Positions 1 through 8,148 of a stretch of DNA of 64,000 nt are shown here, piece after piece. The notes under the pieces are model-generated. The model was not told the origin of the DNA. It saw nothing but the letters and a program-made list of their open reading frames with translations, and searched no databases. This DNA comes from Stutzerimonas stutzeri (lineage in GTDB: Bacteria; Pseudomonadota; Gammaproteobacteria; Pseudomonadales; Pseudomonadaceae). Position 1 is the first letter of the stretch, and every line of letters begins with the position of its first letter. The translations under genes and the position numbers were made by a program. The stretch lies in the NCBI RefSeq assembly GCF_009789555.1, contig NZ_CP046902.1, forward strand, positions 2,000,001 through 2,064,000, given 5' to 3'.

Positions 1-206
1 GCCAGCTGCAACAAGCGCAAACCGGCGCTGGTGAAGCGCACCGGGCGGGTCTTGCGCACGAATAATTGCAGACCCAGGCGTTCTTCCAGTTCCTTGAACT
101 GGTGAGACAGCGCTGACTGGGTCAGATGCAGACGCTCGGCTGCTTCGACGAGGCTGTCGGTTTCGCGTAGCGCATGAAGCGTTTTCAGGTGACGAATTTC
201 CAACAT
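1..206 (-). CDS. metR: MetR, LysR-type activator of methionine genes (5' part only)
   Basis: This is the N-terminal 68 codons of a LysR-family regulator, cut by the window edge. The visible protein begins MLEIRHLKTLHALRETDSL and contains the LysR winged-helix DNA-binding segment, with the recognition-helix signature LTQSALSHQFKELEERLG at about residues 31-48. MetR activates metE and metH with homocysteine as co-inducer. The assignment to MetR rather than another LysR protein rests on the closeness of the N-terminus to MetR, on metE about 1 kb away, and on a perfect MetR-type palindrome 76 bases upstream of the start. The gene is read away from metE, and an exoD-like gene lies between them. 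The effector-binding domain is outside the window. Confidence 0.85.
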   Translation of the reverse strand, partial: MLEIRHLKTLHALRETDSLVEAAERLHLTQSALSHQFKELEERLGLQLFVRKTRPVRFTSAGLRLLQL

Positions 207-281
207 GCTGCGCCCTTCCTGCCCTGTGGGGTTTCGCTCCTGACTCCGAGAACCATCGTACTTGGGTAACAATCGGCGACG

Positions 282-294
282 TGAAGACTGTTCA
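282..294. promoter_or_regulatory. Perfect MetR-type binding site upstream of metR
   Basis: The 13 bases TGAAGACTGTTCA match the enterobacterial MetR consensus TGAA-N5-TTCA at all eight fixed positions. The site is 76-88 bases upstream of the metR start, a plausible place for autoregulation. A partly overlapping palindrome, TTCATTGTGAA (291-301), follows directly. Binding is inferred, not shown. Confidence 0.55.
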
Positions 295-413
295 TTGTGA
301 AGGCAAAGTGTGTTCCAGTGCAGGGGCCCTTGTCGAGTCGAGTCGAGTGGCTGGCTGCGAAGCCACCGACCTGCCGTGGGTTGCCGACAACGCACGCACG
401 GGCAGGGCGCCTG

Positions 414-1004
414 TTACATCCAGATGCGGCTGATCAAATAGCCCAGCACGCCGAGAAACAGCAGCGCGACGACCACCAGCGCGCCATCGCGCGCCATCAT
501 GCCCAGCCCGAGAAAGCTCAGGGCAGCACCGGCCGTGGAGTTGCCGAACGGGATCAGTTCGAGCGGGGGCATGGTGCCCGCGATCAACAGGCAGACCAGC
601 GCGTTAATGCGTATCGCGAAGCCTTCGGTGAGAAAGGTCAGGCGATGCCGTATCAGGCGATCGACCCAGCGCGCCGGCCGCTTCAGGAACGCGATCGCGC
701 GATCGTACTTGCTGCGCGATGCGCAACGTCGAAGCAACCATTGGGGCAGCCAGAAATGCTTGCGGCCAATCAGCAACTGGAGCGCGATCAGCGCCACCAT
801 CACGGCGAAGAAGCTGGGCAGGCCGGGAATGCCCGACAACGGCGAAAACACCAACAACCCGGGAACCAGCAGCAAGGCCCCAAAGCTACGTTGGCCGGTC
901 GCCTCCAGCATGCTCTGGATGGTGACTGCCTCGCCGGGCTCGCCCGCCTGGGCGAGCAGGTCCAGAAGGGACCTGAGATCTTGCGGTTCGTCTTCGCCGG
1001 TCAT
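414..1004 (-). CDS. exoD: ExoD-family integral membrane protein
   Basis: A 196-residue membrane protein of the ExoD (exopolysaccharide synthesis) family. It has a short acidic cytoplasmic N-terminus (MTGEDEPQDLRSLLDLL), then the family pattern of a G-x-LLLVPGLLVFSPLSGIPG hydrophobic stretch at about residues 41-62, a second membrane segment, a basic loop (KRPARWVDRLIRHRL) and two or three further C-terminal membrane segments. ExoD was named from a rhizobial mutant with altered exopolysaccharide and alkali sensitivity, and the molecular role is unclear. The start is supported by GAGG six bases upstream. It lies between metR and metE on the minus strand and is divergent from metE, so it probably shares the metE promoter region. 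Family assignment is firm, function uncertain. Confidence 0.8.
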   Translation of the reverse strand: MTGEDEPQDLRSLLDLLAQAGEPGEAVTIQSMLEATGQRSFGALLLVPGLLVFSPLSGIPGLPSFFAVMVALIALQLLIGRKHFWLPQWLLRRCASRSKYDRAIAFLKRPARWVDRLIRHRLTFLTEGFAIRINALVCLLIAGTMPPLELIPFGNSTAGAALSFLGLGMMARDGALVVVALLFLGVLGYLISRIWM

Positions 1005-1095
1005 TGGTACCTCACTCGCTACGTCTGGGTTGTTAGAGGCCCAATCCGAACGAAATGTCCAATATGAATAATATTAACGACCAACTTAAAATTGA

Positions 1096-1108
1096 TGAGT
1101 TTGTTTCA
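1096..1108. promoter_or_regulatory. Candidate MetR site upstream of metE
   Basis: TGAGTTTGTTTCA matches the MetR consensus TGAA-N5-TTCA with one mismatch (G for A at the fourth base). It lies 59-71 bases upstream of the metE start, in the divergent metE/exoD interval, where an activator site would be expected. No cobalamin-riboswitch-like structure was recognised in this 162-base interval. Confidence 0.4.
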
Positions 1109-1166
1109 TTCGCCGTCGGCGCCCAGACTCCACGTCATCGAAATGCGGGACGAATTGGAGAATGTT

Positions 1167-3467
1167 ATGGCTGTGGCCCATTGTTTGGGATTTCCGCGTA
1201 TCGGCGCCAACCGAGAACTGAAGAAAGCGCTCGAAGCGTACTGGAACGGCAATCTGGATGAGCAGGCGTTGCGTCGTGTCGGCCGGGAACTGCGCGCCGC
1301 CCATTGGAAGCTGCAGGCAGACGCCGGCATCGAGCTGCTGCCGGTGGGTGATTTTGCCTGGTACGACCAGGTATTGACCCATTCGCTCATGTTCGGCGTG
1401 GTGCCGGAGCGGTTTCGTCCGGCCGACGGCGTACCGACACTGGATACGTTGTTCGCCATGGCGCGCGGCGTCAGCAAGGGTTGTTGCGGCACCGGCCAGG
1501 CACAGGAAATGACCAAGTGGTTCGATACCAATTACCACTATCTGGTGCCCGAGTTCACCGAGGACCAGTCCTTCAGCCTGTGCTGGACCCAATTGTTCGA
1601 AGAGGTCGAGGAGGCCCAGGCGCTCGGTTACGCGACCAAGCCCGTATTGATCGGCCCGCTGACCTATCTCTGGCAGGGCAAGGCCAAGGGCGCGGCGTTC
1701 GACAGGCTGGAGCTGCTCGAACGGCTGTTGCCCGTTTACGGCGAGGTACTCGAGCGGCTGGCCGCGCTGGGCGTCGAGTGGGTACAGATCGATGAGCCGA
1801 TTCTCGTGCTCGATCTGCCACAGGACTGGAAGAACGCATTCGAACGGGCCTATAACCTGCTGCAGCGCGCGCCCCTGAAGAAGCTCGTGGCGACCTATTT
1901 TGGCGGTCTGGAAGACAACCTCGGCCTAGCCGCCGCGCTGCCGGTGGAGGGGCTGCATATCGATCTGGTGCGTGCCCCGGAGCAGTATCCGGTCATTCTC
2001 GATCGGCTGCCGACTTACAAGATTCTCTCCCTTGGACTGGTCAACGGTCGCAATGTCTGGCGCTGCGATCTGGACAAGGCGCTGGACCTGCTGCGCCATG
2101 CCGAGGAGCGGCTTGGCGAGCGGTTATGGGTCGCGCCGTCGTGCTCGCTGTTGCACACGCCGATGGATGTGGCACGGGAAGACCGGTTGGATGCCGAACT
2201 CAAAAGCTGGCTCGCCTTCGCCGTGCAGAAATGCGCCGAGGTTTCGGTGCTGGCGCGTGCGCTGGATACACCTGACGATGCCCGGGTGCGGAACGCGTTG
2301 CAGGCAAGCCGATCCATCCAGGCCAGCCGAGCGCAATCCTCGCGTATCCACAGGCCTGAGGTGCAAGCACGTCTGGCCGCCATCGAGCCACGCCATGGTC
2401 GACGTCAGTCGCCGTTCGCCGAGCGGATCGAAAAGCAACGCGCCCGGCTGGATCTGCCTGCGTTTCCGACCACCACGATCGGCTCGTTTCCACAGACCTC
2501 GGCCATTCGCCTGGCGCGCCAAGCCTTCAAGCAGGGCACCTTGGCGCCGGCGGCGTACACCGAGGCGATGCAGGCGGAAATTCGGCATGCGGTAGCGGTG
2601 CAGGAGCAGTTGGGCCTGGATGTGCTGGTGCACGGCGAGGCCGAGCGCAACGACATGGTCGAATATTTCGCTGAGCAGTTGGACGGCTACGTCTTCACCC
2701 GCTTCGGCTGGGTGCAGAGCTACGGCTCGCGTTGTGTCAAACCCGCGATCATCTATGGGGACCTGAGCCGCCCGGCGCCCATGACCGTAGAATGGATTCG
2801 CTACGCGCAACAGCAGACCGACAAGGTCATGAAAGGGATGCTCACCGGCCCGGTAACCATGCTGATGTGGTCGTTCACGCGCGAGGACCTCAGCAGCGAG
2901 CAACAGGCGCGGCAGTTGGCCCTGGCGATCCGGGACGAGGTGTGCGACCTGGAGGCGGCCGGCATCAGGATCGTGCAGATCGACGAGGCGGCGTTCCGCG
3001 AAGGGCTACCGTTGCGTCGCGCGCGGTGGCAGGGTTATCTCGACTGGGCGGTCGAAGCGTTTCGCCTGTGCGCCAGCGGCGTACGCGATGAAACGCAGAT
3101 CCATACGCACATGTGCTACAGCGAGTTCAACGCGGTGATCGAGTCCATCGCGGCGATGGATGCCGACGTCATTACCATCGAGACCTCGCGCTCGCAGATG
3201 GAGCTGCTCGAAGCCTTCCGCGCCTTCGACTACCCCAACGATATCGGTCCGGGGGTGTATGACATTCATTCGCCACGGATTCCCGATACCCAGGAAATGG
3301 TGCATCTGCTGGAAAGAGCCTGCGAGCGCATTCCCGCGCAGCGGCTTTGGGTCAACCCCGACTGCGGCCTGAAGACCCGCGGCTGGCCAGAAACCGAGGC
3401 GGCGCTGGTCAATATGGTGGCGGCCGCGCGGCAGTTGCGCGCGGCGCATCGGGCCAAGGTCGCCTGA
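1167..3467 (+). CDS. metE: MetE, cobalamin-independent methionine synthase
   Basis: MetE transfers the methyl group of 5-methyltetrahydropteroyltri-L-glutamate to homocysteine, the last step of methionine synthesis, without vitamin B12. The 766-residue product has the expected two halves. The C-terminal catalytic barrel shows the zinc ligands as His648 and Cys650 (HTHMCYSEFN), Glu672 (ITIETSRS) and Cys733 (NPDCGLKTRGW). The N-terminal half opens with the family sequence LGFPRIGANRELKKALE. The frame is open from 1092, but the ATG at 1167 is chosen because GGAG lies six bases upstream and the family N-terminus starts there. The gene is divergent from exoD and probably controlled by MetR, since a MetR-like box lies in the upstream interval. 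Confidence 0.97.
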   Translation: MAVAHCLGFPRIGANRELKKALEAYWNGNLDEQALRRVGRELRAAHWKLQADAGIELLPVGDFAWYDQVLTHSLMFGVVPERFRPADGVPTLDTLFAMARGVSKGCCGTGQAQEMTKWFDTNYHYLVPEFTEDQSFSLCWTQLFEEVEEAQALGYATKPVLIGPLTYLWQGKAKGAAFDRLELLERLLPVYGEVLERLAALGVEWVQIDEPILVLDLPQDWKNAFERAYNLLQRAPLKKLVATYFGGLEDNLGLAAALPVEGLHIDLVRAPEQYPVILDRLPTYKILSLGLVNGRNVWRCDLDKALDLLRHAEERLGERLWVAPSCSLLHTPMDVAREDRLDAELKSWLAFAVQKCAEVSVLARALDTPDDARVRNALQASRSIQASRAQSSRIHRPEVQARLAAIEPRHGRRQSPFAERIEKQRARLDLPAFPTTTIGSFPQTSAIRLARQAFKQGTLAPAAYTEAMQAEIRHAVAVQEQLGLDVLVHGEAERNDMVEYFAEQLDGYVFTRFGWVQSYGSRCVKPAIIYGDLSRPAPMTVEWIRYAQQQTDKVMKGMLTGPVTMLMWSFTREDLSSEQQARQLALAIRDEVCDLEAAGIRIVQIDEAAFREGLPLRRARWQGYLDWAVEAFRLCASGVRDETQIHTHMCYSEFNAVIESIAAMDADVITIETSRSQMELLEAFRAFDYPNDIGPGVYDIHSPRIPDTQEMVHLLERACERIPAQRLWVNPDCGLKTRGWPETEAALVNMVAAARQLRAAHRAKVA

Positions 3468-3491
3468 GCGAGTCGGTACGGCCATGCGCGT

Positions 3492-3520
3492 GTTGGCGAA
3501 GCGCCTGGCCTGTCGCCAAC
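3492..3520 (+). terminator. Weak hairpin after metE
   Basis: GTTGGCGA (3492-3499) and TCGCCAAC (3513-3520) form an 8-bp stem with a 13-base loop, 24 bases after the metE stop. No T-run follows directly, so this is only a possible terminator. Confidence 0.3.
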
Positions 3521-3598
3521 GAGTGGATCGAGCGGCGGCGTGCCGAACACCGCGTTTTTGGCTAAGGTATCCGACTTCGCCCAACGACCCGTGCCGCT

Positions 3599-4069
3599 AT
3601 GACCCCTGCCATCGATCTGCTGAAAAAGGCCAAGGCCGACCACCGCATCCACAGCTACGAGCACGACCCGAAATCCGCATCCTATGGGCTCGAGGCGGCT
3701 GAAAAGCTCGGCCTGGAACCGGCGCGTGTGTTCAAGACCCTTTTGGCCTGTAGCGAGAAGAACGAGCTGCTGGTCGCCGTGGTGCCAGTGGCCGGTACCC
3801 TCGATCTCAAGGCACTGGCACAGGCGGCGGGGGCCAAGAAGGCCGAGATGGCCGACCCCACGGTGGCGCAGCGCGCCACGGGCTATCTGGTGGGTGGGAT
3901 CAGTCCGCTGGGCCAGAAGAAGCGCTTGCGCACCTTCATCGACCATTCGGCCCAGGCGCAACCGAGCATCTATGTCAGTGCCGGACGGCGAGGGCTGGAA
4001 GTCGAACTGACGGCGCAGGTACTGGCCGATCACACGGCCGGCTGTTTCGCGCCGATCGGCCGTTCCTGA
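3599..4069 (+). CDS. ybaK: YbaK, Cys-tRNA(Pro)/Cys-tRNA(Cys) deacylase
   Basis: A 156-residue YbaK/EbsC protein, the length of the E. coli YbaK family. This trans-editing factor hydrolyses cysteine wrongly attached to tRNA(Pro) by prolyl-tRNA synthetase. Visible family features are the N-terminal segment with HSYEHDP, the conserved VFKTLL stretch with its catalytic-region lysine at about residue 46, and the GYLVGGISPLGQKK stretch at about residues 98-111. It follows metE in the same direction after 131 bases and is convergent with mltF (5 bases between the stops). It is probably transcribed alone. Confidence 0.92.
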   Translation: MTPAIDLLKKAKADHRIHSYEHDPKSASYGLEAAEKLGLEPARVFKTLLACSEKNELLVAVVPVAGTLDLKALAQAAGAKKAEMADPTVAQRATGYLVGGISPLGQKKRLRTFIDHSAQAQPSIYVSAGRRGLEVELTAQVLADHTAGCFAPIGRS

Positions 4070-4074
4070 TCCGA

Positions 4075-5535
4075 TCAGAGCGGCGGCAGGATTTCGCCAA
4101 GATCGGTGGCGTTGATGCCCGGGATGTGAAACTCGTTATGCACCAGTTGCTGGCCTTCCATCTGCGGCTGGGTCACCCAGGTCAGGATGTCGTAATAGCG
4201 GCGGATGTTCGCCACGAAATGCACCGGTTCGCCACCACGGGCGTAACCGTAACGGGTTTTGGTGTACCACTGCTTCTGCGACAGACGTGGCAGGATCTGC
4301 TTCACATCGAGCCACTTGTTCGGATCCAGCCCTTCGCTCTCGGCCAGCTTGCGTGCATCCTCGAGGTGCCCGCCGCCGATATTGTAGGCGGCCAGGGCGA
4401 ACCAGGTGCGATCCGGTTCCTCGATGCTGTCCGGCAGATTGGCATGCACTTGGGCAATGTATTTCCCGCCGCCTTGAATGCTCTGTACCGGGTCGAGGCG
4501 GTTGGTCACGCCCATGGCCTTGGCGGTATTGAGCGTGAGCATCATCAGGCCACGCACGCCGGTTTTCGACGTGGCTTCCGGTTGCCAATGCGACTCCTGG
4601 TAGCCGATCGCGGCGAGCAGGCGCCAGTCCACGCCATGAACCTTCGCCGTTTCACGAAAGACCTTTTCGTAGCGCGGTAGCCGTTGCTGCAGGTGCTTGG
4701 CAAACGCGTAGGCGCCAACGTAACCGAGCACATCGACGTGGCCGTAATACCGCTCTCGCAAGCGTTGCAGCGTGCCGTTTTCGCGCGCCTGATCGAGAAA
4801 CGCATTGGCGGCCTCGAGTACGCTGTCGTCTTCACCCTTGCCGATGATCCATGAAAGGCTGTTCTGTTCACCCAGGTCGAAAGCGGCCCGCGCGTTGGTG
4901 AAGTAAACCTGGTTGAGGGCCAGTTCGTTGGATTCGACCAGGGTCAGGTCGACCTGGCCCTCATCGACCATGCGCAACAGGTCGACCACTTCTACCGCGT
5001 CGGATTCTTCATAGCGCAGCTCCGGCAGCTCGGTCTGCAGTGCCTTGAGCTTTTCCGCCTGACTGCTGCCCTTGAGCACCAGAATGCGCTTGCCGACCAG
5101 ATCCTCGGGTTGGGTCGGGCGGCGTTGCCCGCGGCGGTAGACCACCTGCGTCGTGACGTCCAGATAGGGCCGGGTGAAGCGTGCCAGCTCCTTGCGGCCC
5201 TCGCTCGCCACCAGGCCGGCGGCTGCCAGGGTCGGGCCGCCGGGGCGATTCAGGCGGGTGAAGATGTCGTCGATGTTGTCCGCGGTTTCGATCTGCAACT
5301 CCACGCCCAGATGGCCGGCGAAGCGCTTGACCAGTTCGTACTCGAAGCCGGCTTCGCCGTTGCGATCCTGGAAGTAGGTGGAGGGGCTGTTGCGGGTGAT
5401 CACGCGCAGTACGCCTTCCTCCTTAATACGCTCGAGTGCGCTGGGCGGTTCGGCGCAGCTGCTGAGCATCAGGAAGAGTCCGGTCGCCAGCAACCAGGAG
5501 GTGCAGCGCTTGCGGAACGCAGTTTGAGCAAACAT
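4075..5535 (-). CDS. mltF: MltF, membrane-bound lytic murein transglycosylase F
   Basis: A 486-residue peptidoglycan lytic transglycosylase that cleaves the MurNAc-GlcNAc bond with formation of 1,6-anhydroMurNAc. The order of parts is a signal sequence ending in a lipobox-like LSSC-A, an extracellular solute-binding (SBP_bac_3) domain at about residues 40-260 (ERIKEEGVLRVITRNSP), and a C-terminal SLT domain. The SLT domain carries the catalytic glutamate in AAIGYQESHW and the downstream GLMMLT and AAYNIGGGH motifs. The frame is open to 5985, but the ATG at 5535 is chosen because it gives the signal peptide directly. In many pseudomonads mltF neighbours purL, but here it does not. Confidence 0.95.
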   Translation of the reverse strand: MFAQTAFRKRCTSWLLATGLFLMLSSCAEPPSALERIKEEGVLRVITRNSPSTYFQDRNGEAGFEYELVKRFAGHLGVELQIETADNIDDIFTRLNRPGGPTLAAAGLVASEGRKELARFTRPYLDVTTQVVYRRGQRRPTQPEDLVGKRILVLKGSSQAEKLKALQTELPELRYEESDAVEVVDLLRMVDEGQVDLTLVESNELALNQVYFTNARAAFDLGEQNSLSWIIGKGEDDSVLEAANAFLDQARENGTLQRLRERYYGHVDVLGYVGAYAFAKHLQQRLPRYEKVFRETAKVHGVDWRLLAAIGYQESHWQPEATSKTGVRGLMMLTLNTAKAMGVTNRLDPVQSIQGGGKYIAQVHANLPDSIEEPDRTWFALAAYNIGGGHLEDARKLAESEGLDPNKWLDVKQILPRLSQKQWYTKTRYGYARGGEPVHFVANIRRYYDILTWVTQPQMEGQQLVHNEFHIPGINATDLGEILPPL

Positions 5536-5847
5536 CGGCGCAGTATACGCAAAGGCGAACCGCCACCATATCTCGACAGGATCGACGGACTTTGCTATGC
5601 GAAGCGGCAATCGCCTGGCTGATTCGCCGGTGCTGGCCTTCTGCGGGCGCAGGCGCGGGTGGCGCTTGGTTCGGCAAACGTGCGCCGACCCTTGTGGCCG
5701 GGATCGATGCTCGCGTCCGGCCTCGCGGCCAGCTCGACTCGCGAGCGATGCGCTTGATCCAGTCGACACGGATAAGGACAATCCGATGCCGATGGCCGCG
5801 CGGCTCGCTGGTCGTCCGGTCGTATCGATTCCGAGAGTGTTTTTCGC
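5536..5847. other. Intergenic region between mltF and the GIY-YIG gene
   Basis: These 312 bases separate two divergent genes and presumably hold both promoters. Open frames here have no recognisable protein similarity and overlap on both strands. No RNA gene, repeat or clear operator was recognised. Confidence 0.5.
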
Positions 5848-6123
5848 ATGAGCGTCGCTTCGCCAAAGCCCTGGTTCGTCTACCTGGTACGGGCCGCCAA
5901 TGGTTCGCTGTACTGTGGGATCAGCGACGATGCAGAGCGCCGCTTCGCTGCGCATCAGTGCGGGCGCGGGGCACGCTTCTTCCATTCGAGTCCGGCAGTT
6001 GCATTGGTCTATGTCGAAGCCTGTGGCAGCAAGGGCGACGCGTTACGCCGCGAACGTGCGATCAAGCAGCTGAAAAAACCGGCCAAGGAAGCCCTGGTGG
6101 CCACGCACGCTGCGTCCCGGTGA
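5848..6123 (+). CDS. GIY-YIG nuclease superfamily protein (YhbQ type)
   Basis: A 91-residue single-domain GIY-YIG protein. The motif reads WFVYLVRAANGSLYCGIS (about residues 9-26), so the two half-motifs are VYL and YCGIS. The following arginine region is DDAERRFAAHQCGRGARFF, and a conserved glutamate lies in RRERAIKQLKK near residue 69. Stand-alone proteins of this size (E. coli YhbQ and relatives) are thought to be DNA endonucleases, but the cellular role is poorly known. It lies 87 bases before the glutathione transferase-like gene in the same direction and could be cotranscribed with it. Confidence 0.88.
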   Translation: MSVASPKPWFVYLVRAANGSLYCGISDDAERRFAAHQCGRGARFFHSSPAVALVYVEACGSKGDALRRERAIKQLKKPAKEALVATHAASR

Positions 6124-6210
6124 ATAGTCTGGCAATCAGCTGAACGGGTAGGCTGCCACGCCAGCCGCGCGTAAGCTGAGGTCTACATGACAAGACTGGC
6201 GGAGCCTGCA

Positions 6211-7149
6211 ATGCACGAAATCATTCTGCACCACTATCCCACTTCTCCCTTCGCCGAAAAGGCGCGCCTGATGCTGGGTTTCAAGCAGCTCTCCTGGCGC
6301 TCGGTGGCGATCCCTCCGGTCATGCCCAAGCCGGATCTCACGGCGCTGACCGGCGGCTACCGGCGCACGCCCGTGCTGCAGGTCGGTGCGGATGTCTATT
6401 GCGATACCGCGCTGATGGCCCGTCGCCTGGAAGCCGAGAAAAGTACGCCTGCGCTTTTTCCGGAGGGCCAGGAGTTTGTCGCCGCGACCTTGGCGCAGTG
6501 GGCCGATTCGGTGCTGTTCCTGCATGCGGTGAGTCTGGTGTTCCAGCCGGAGTCCATGGCGCTGCGCTTTGCCCAGGCACCCAAGGAATTCGTGCAAGTG
6601 TTCAGCAAGGATCGCGCGCAATTGTTCAGTGGCGGTTCGGTGTCGCGCGTGCCGCTGGAACAGGCCAGGAGCCACTGGCCGGTGCTGATGGCGCGCCTGC
6701 AACAGCAGCTCGCGCGCGAGGCTGGCGAATTCCTGTTGGGACGCGCGCCCTGTATCGCTGATTTTGCCGTTGCGCATTGCCTGTGGTTTCTCAAGGCCAC
6801 GCCGGTCACCGCGCCGCTGGTCGAGGATTATCCCGAAGTCGCGGCGTGGCTGAGCAAGGTTCTCGGCGTCGGCCACGGCTCGCCTGGCGAACTGTCTGCC
6901 GAAGAGGCGGTGACGCGCGCGCGCGAGGCCACGCCGGCGCCGCTGCCCGAGGAGGCCTTCTTCGAACCCAACGGTTTCAAGGCGGGCCAGCAGGTGACGA
7001 TCGCCGCCGTGGACTACGGCACCGAGCCAGTGGCGGGTGAACTGGTGTTCGCGGGCGTCGAGGAATTGATCCTGCGCCGTGAAGACGCGCGTGCCGGTAT
7101 CGTCCACGTGCACTTTCCACGTATCGGCTATCGCCTCGAAGCCTGTTGA
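6211..7149 (+). CDS. Glutathione S-transferase family protein
   Basis: A 312-residue protein with an N-terminal thioredoxin-like GST domain (MHEIILHHYPTSPFAEKARLML, about residues 1-80) and the usual cis-proline region in GGYRRTPVLQVG. A helical GST C-domain follows to about residue 235. About 75 further residues carry a beta-rich tail that is not part of a minimal GST. The catalytic Ser/Cys position in the first helix appears as S-P-F, the pattern of omega/beta-like bacterial GSTs. The ATG at 6211 is preferred to one at 6187 because GGAG sits six bases before it and the GST fold starts at once. Substrate is unknown. Confidence 0.85.
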   Translation: MHEIILHHYPTSPFAEKARLMLGFKQLSWRSVAIPPVMPKPDLTALTGGYRRTPVLQVGADVYCDTALMARRLEAEKSTPALFPEGQEFVAATLAQWADSVLFLHAVSLVFQPESMALRFAQAPKEFVQVFSKDRAQLFSGGSVSRVPLEQARSHWPVLMARLQQQLAREAGEFLLGRAPCIADFAVAHCLWFLKATPVTAPLVEDYPEVAAWLSKVLGVGHGSPGELSAEEAVTRAREATPAPLPEEAFFEPNGFKAGQQVTIAAVDYGTEPVAGELVFAGVEELILRREDARAGIVHVHFPRIGYRLEAC

Positions 7150-7200
7150 CGCACGGTGCCCGTCGGTTGGCTATTGCCGGTCGCGGGCACTCGAAGGCTG

Positions 7201-7998
7201 TTACAGGGCGATGAACAGCAGCGTGACACCCAGCAGCAGCCGATAGATCACGAACGGCAACATGCCCAGCGCATCCAGGGCCTTGAGGAACAGTTTGATG
7301 CAGAGGAAGGCGGCGACGAAGGACAGCGCGGCACCGATGAAGATGTCGTTCCACTGCGCATTTTCCCCTGACTGGACCAGCTCGACAGTTTTCAGTCCGC
7401 CCGCCGCCAGAATCAGCGGTATCGACAGCAGGAACGAGAAGCGCGCAGCGCTCTGTCGGGTGAATCCGAGCAGCAGCGCGGCGGTCATGGTGATGCCCGA
7501 GCGTGACGTGCCAGGGATCAGAGCCAGCGCTTGGGCGAAGCCGATGATCAGTGCGCTTTTCCAGGTCAACTGATCCATCTCGGCGACCCTCCGTCCCTTG
7601 ACGTCCGCATACCACAGCAGCAGGCCGAAGATCAGCGTGGTGGCGGCGATGAACAGCATCGAACGGGTGTATTGCTCGATGTAATCCTCCAGCAGCAGTC
7701 CGATGATCGCCGCCGGCAACGTGCCGATGATGATCGCCCAGCCGAGCCGGCTCTCGGCGCTGACCTGTTGTCTGAAAACATGCGCCAGCCAGCCACGCGT
7801 GGTGGCGATCACCTCGTGACGGAAGCAGATCAGCACGGCCAGCAGGGTGCCGACATGCACCGCGACGTCGAACGCCTGGCCCTGGTCCGGCCAGCCAAGG
7901 ACCTGGGACGGGAGGATCAGGTGAGCCGAAGAGGAGATCGGAAGAAACTCGGTGATGCCCTGCACCAGGGACAGAATAATCAGGTGAAGCCAATCCAT
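7201..7998 (-). CDS. uppP: UppP (BacA), undecaprenyl-diphosphatase
   Basis: An inner-membrane phosphatase of 265 residues that converts undecaprenyl diphosphate to undecaprenyl phosphate, recycling the lipid carrier for peptidoglycan and other envelope polymers. Both family motifs are visible: QGITEFLPISSSAHL near the N-terminus and PGTSRSG at about residues 162-168, with several hydrophobic segments between and after. Overexpression gives bacitracin resistance in other bacteria. It is convergent with the GST-like gene. Confidence 0.96.
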   Translation of the reverse strand: MDWLHLIILSLVQGITEFLPISSSAHLILPSQVLGWPDQGQAFDVAVHVGTLLAVLICFRHEVIATTRGWLAHVFRQQVSAESRLGWAIIIGTLPAAIIGLLLEDYIEQYTRSMLFIAATTLIFGLLLWYADVKGRRVAEMDQLTWKSALIIGFAQALALIPGTSRSGITMTAALLLGFTRQSAARFSFLLSIPLILAAGGLKTVELVQSGENAQWNDIFIGAALSFVAAFLCIKLFLKALDALGMLPFVIYRLLLGVTLLFIAL

Positions 7999-8148
7999 TG
8001 TGAATCCTTACCAGAACGGGTCGTGCGTTGTTGTGGCTGCAATCGAGCAGCCATGTGACTGACAAACCGGCAATTCATTCAGCGACGGCCGGATTCCGTT
8101 CCGTTCGGGCGGCCGTCAGAGGGTTGATCGCGGCGTCCAGGGCGCTGC

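Noticed and set aside
297..1067. Plus-strand open frames opposite exoD
   Set aside because: They overlap the real exoD gene, which has family similarity and a ribosome site; the plus-strand frames do not.
1005..1166. A possible cobalamin riboswitch upstream of metE
   Set aside because: The interval is only 162 bases, and I found no B12-box-like conserved sequence. MetR control explains the region better.
5597..5851. Small plus- and minus-strand frames between mltF and the GIY-YIG gene
   Set aside because: Both strands show Arg-rich frames of similar length without any motif or ribosome site, which is typical of noncoding GC-rich DNA.
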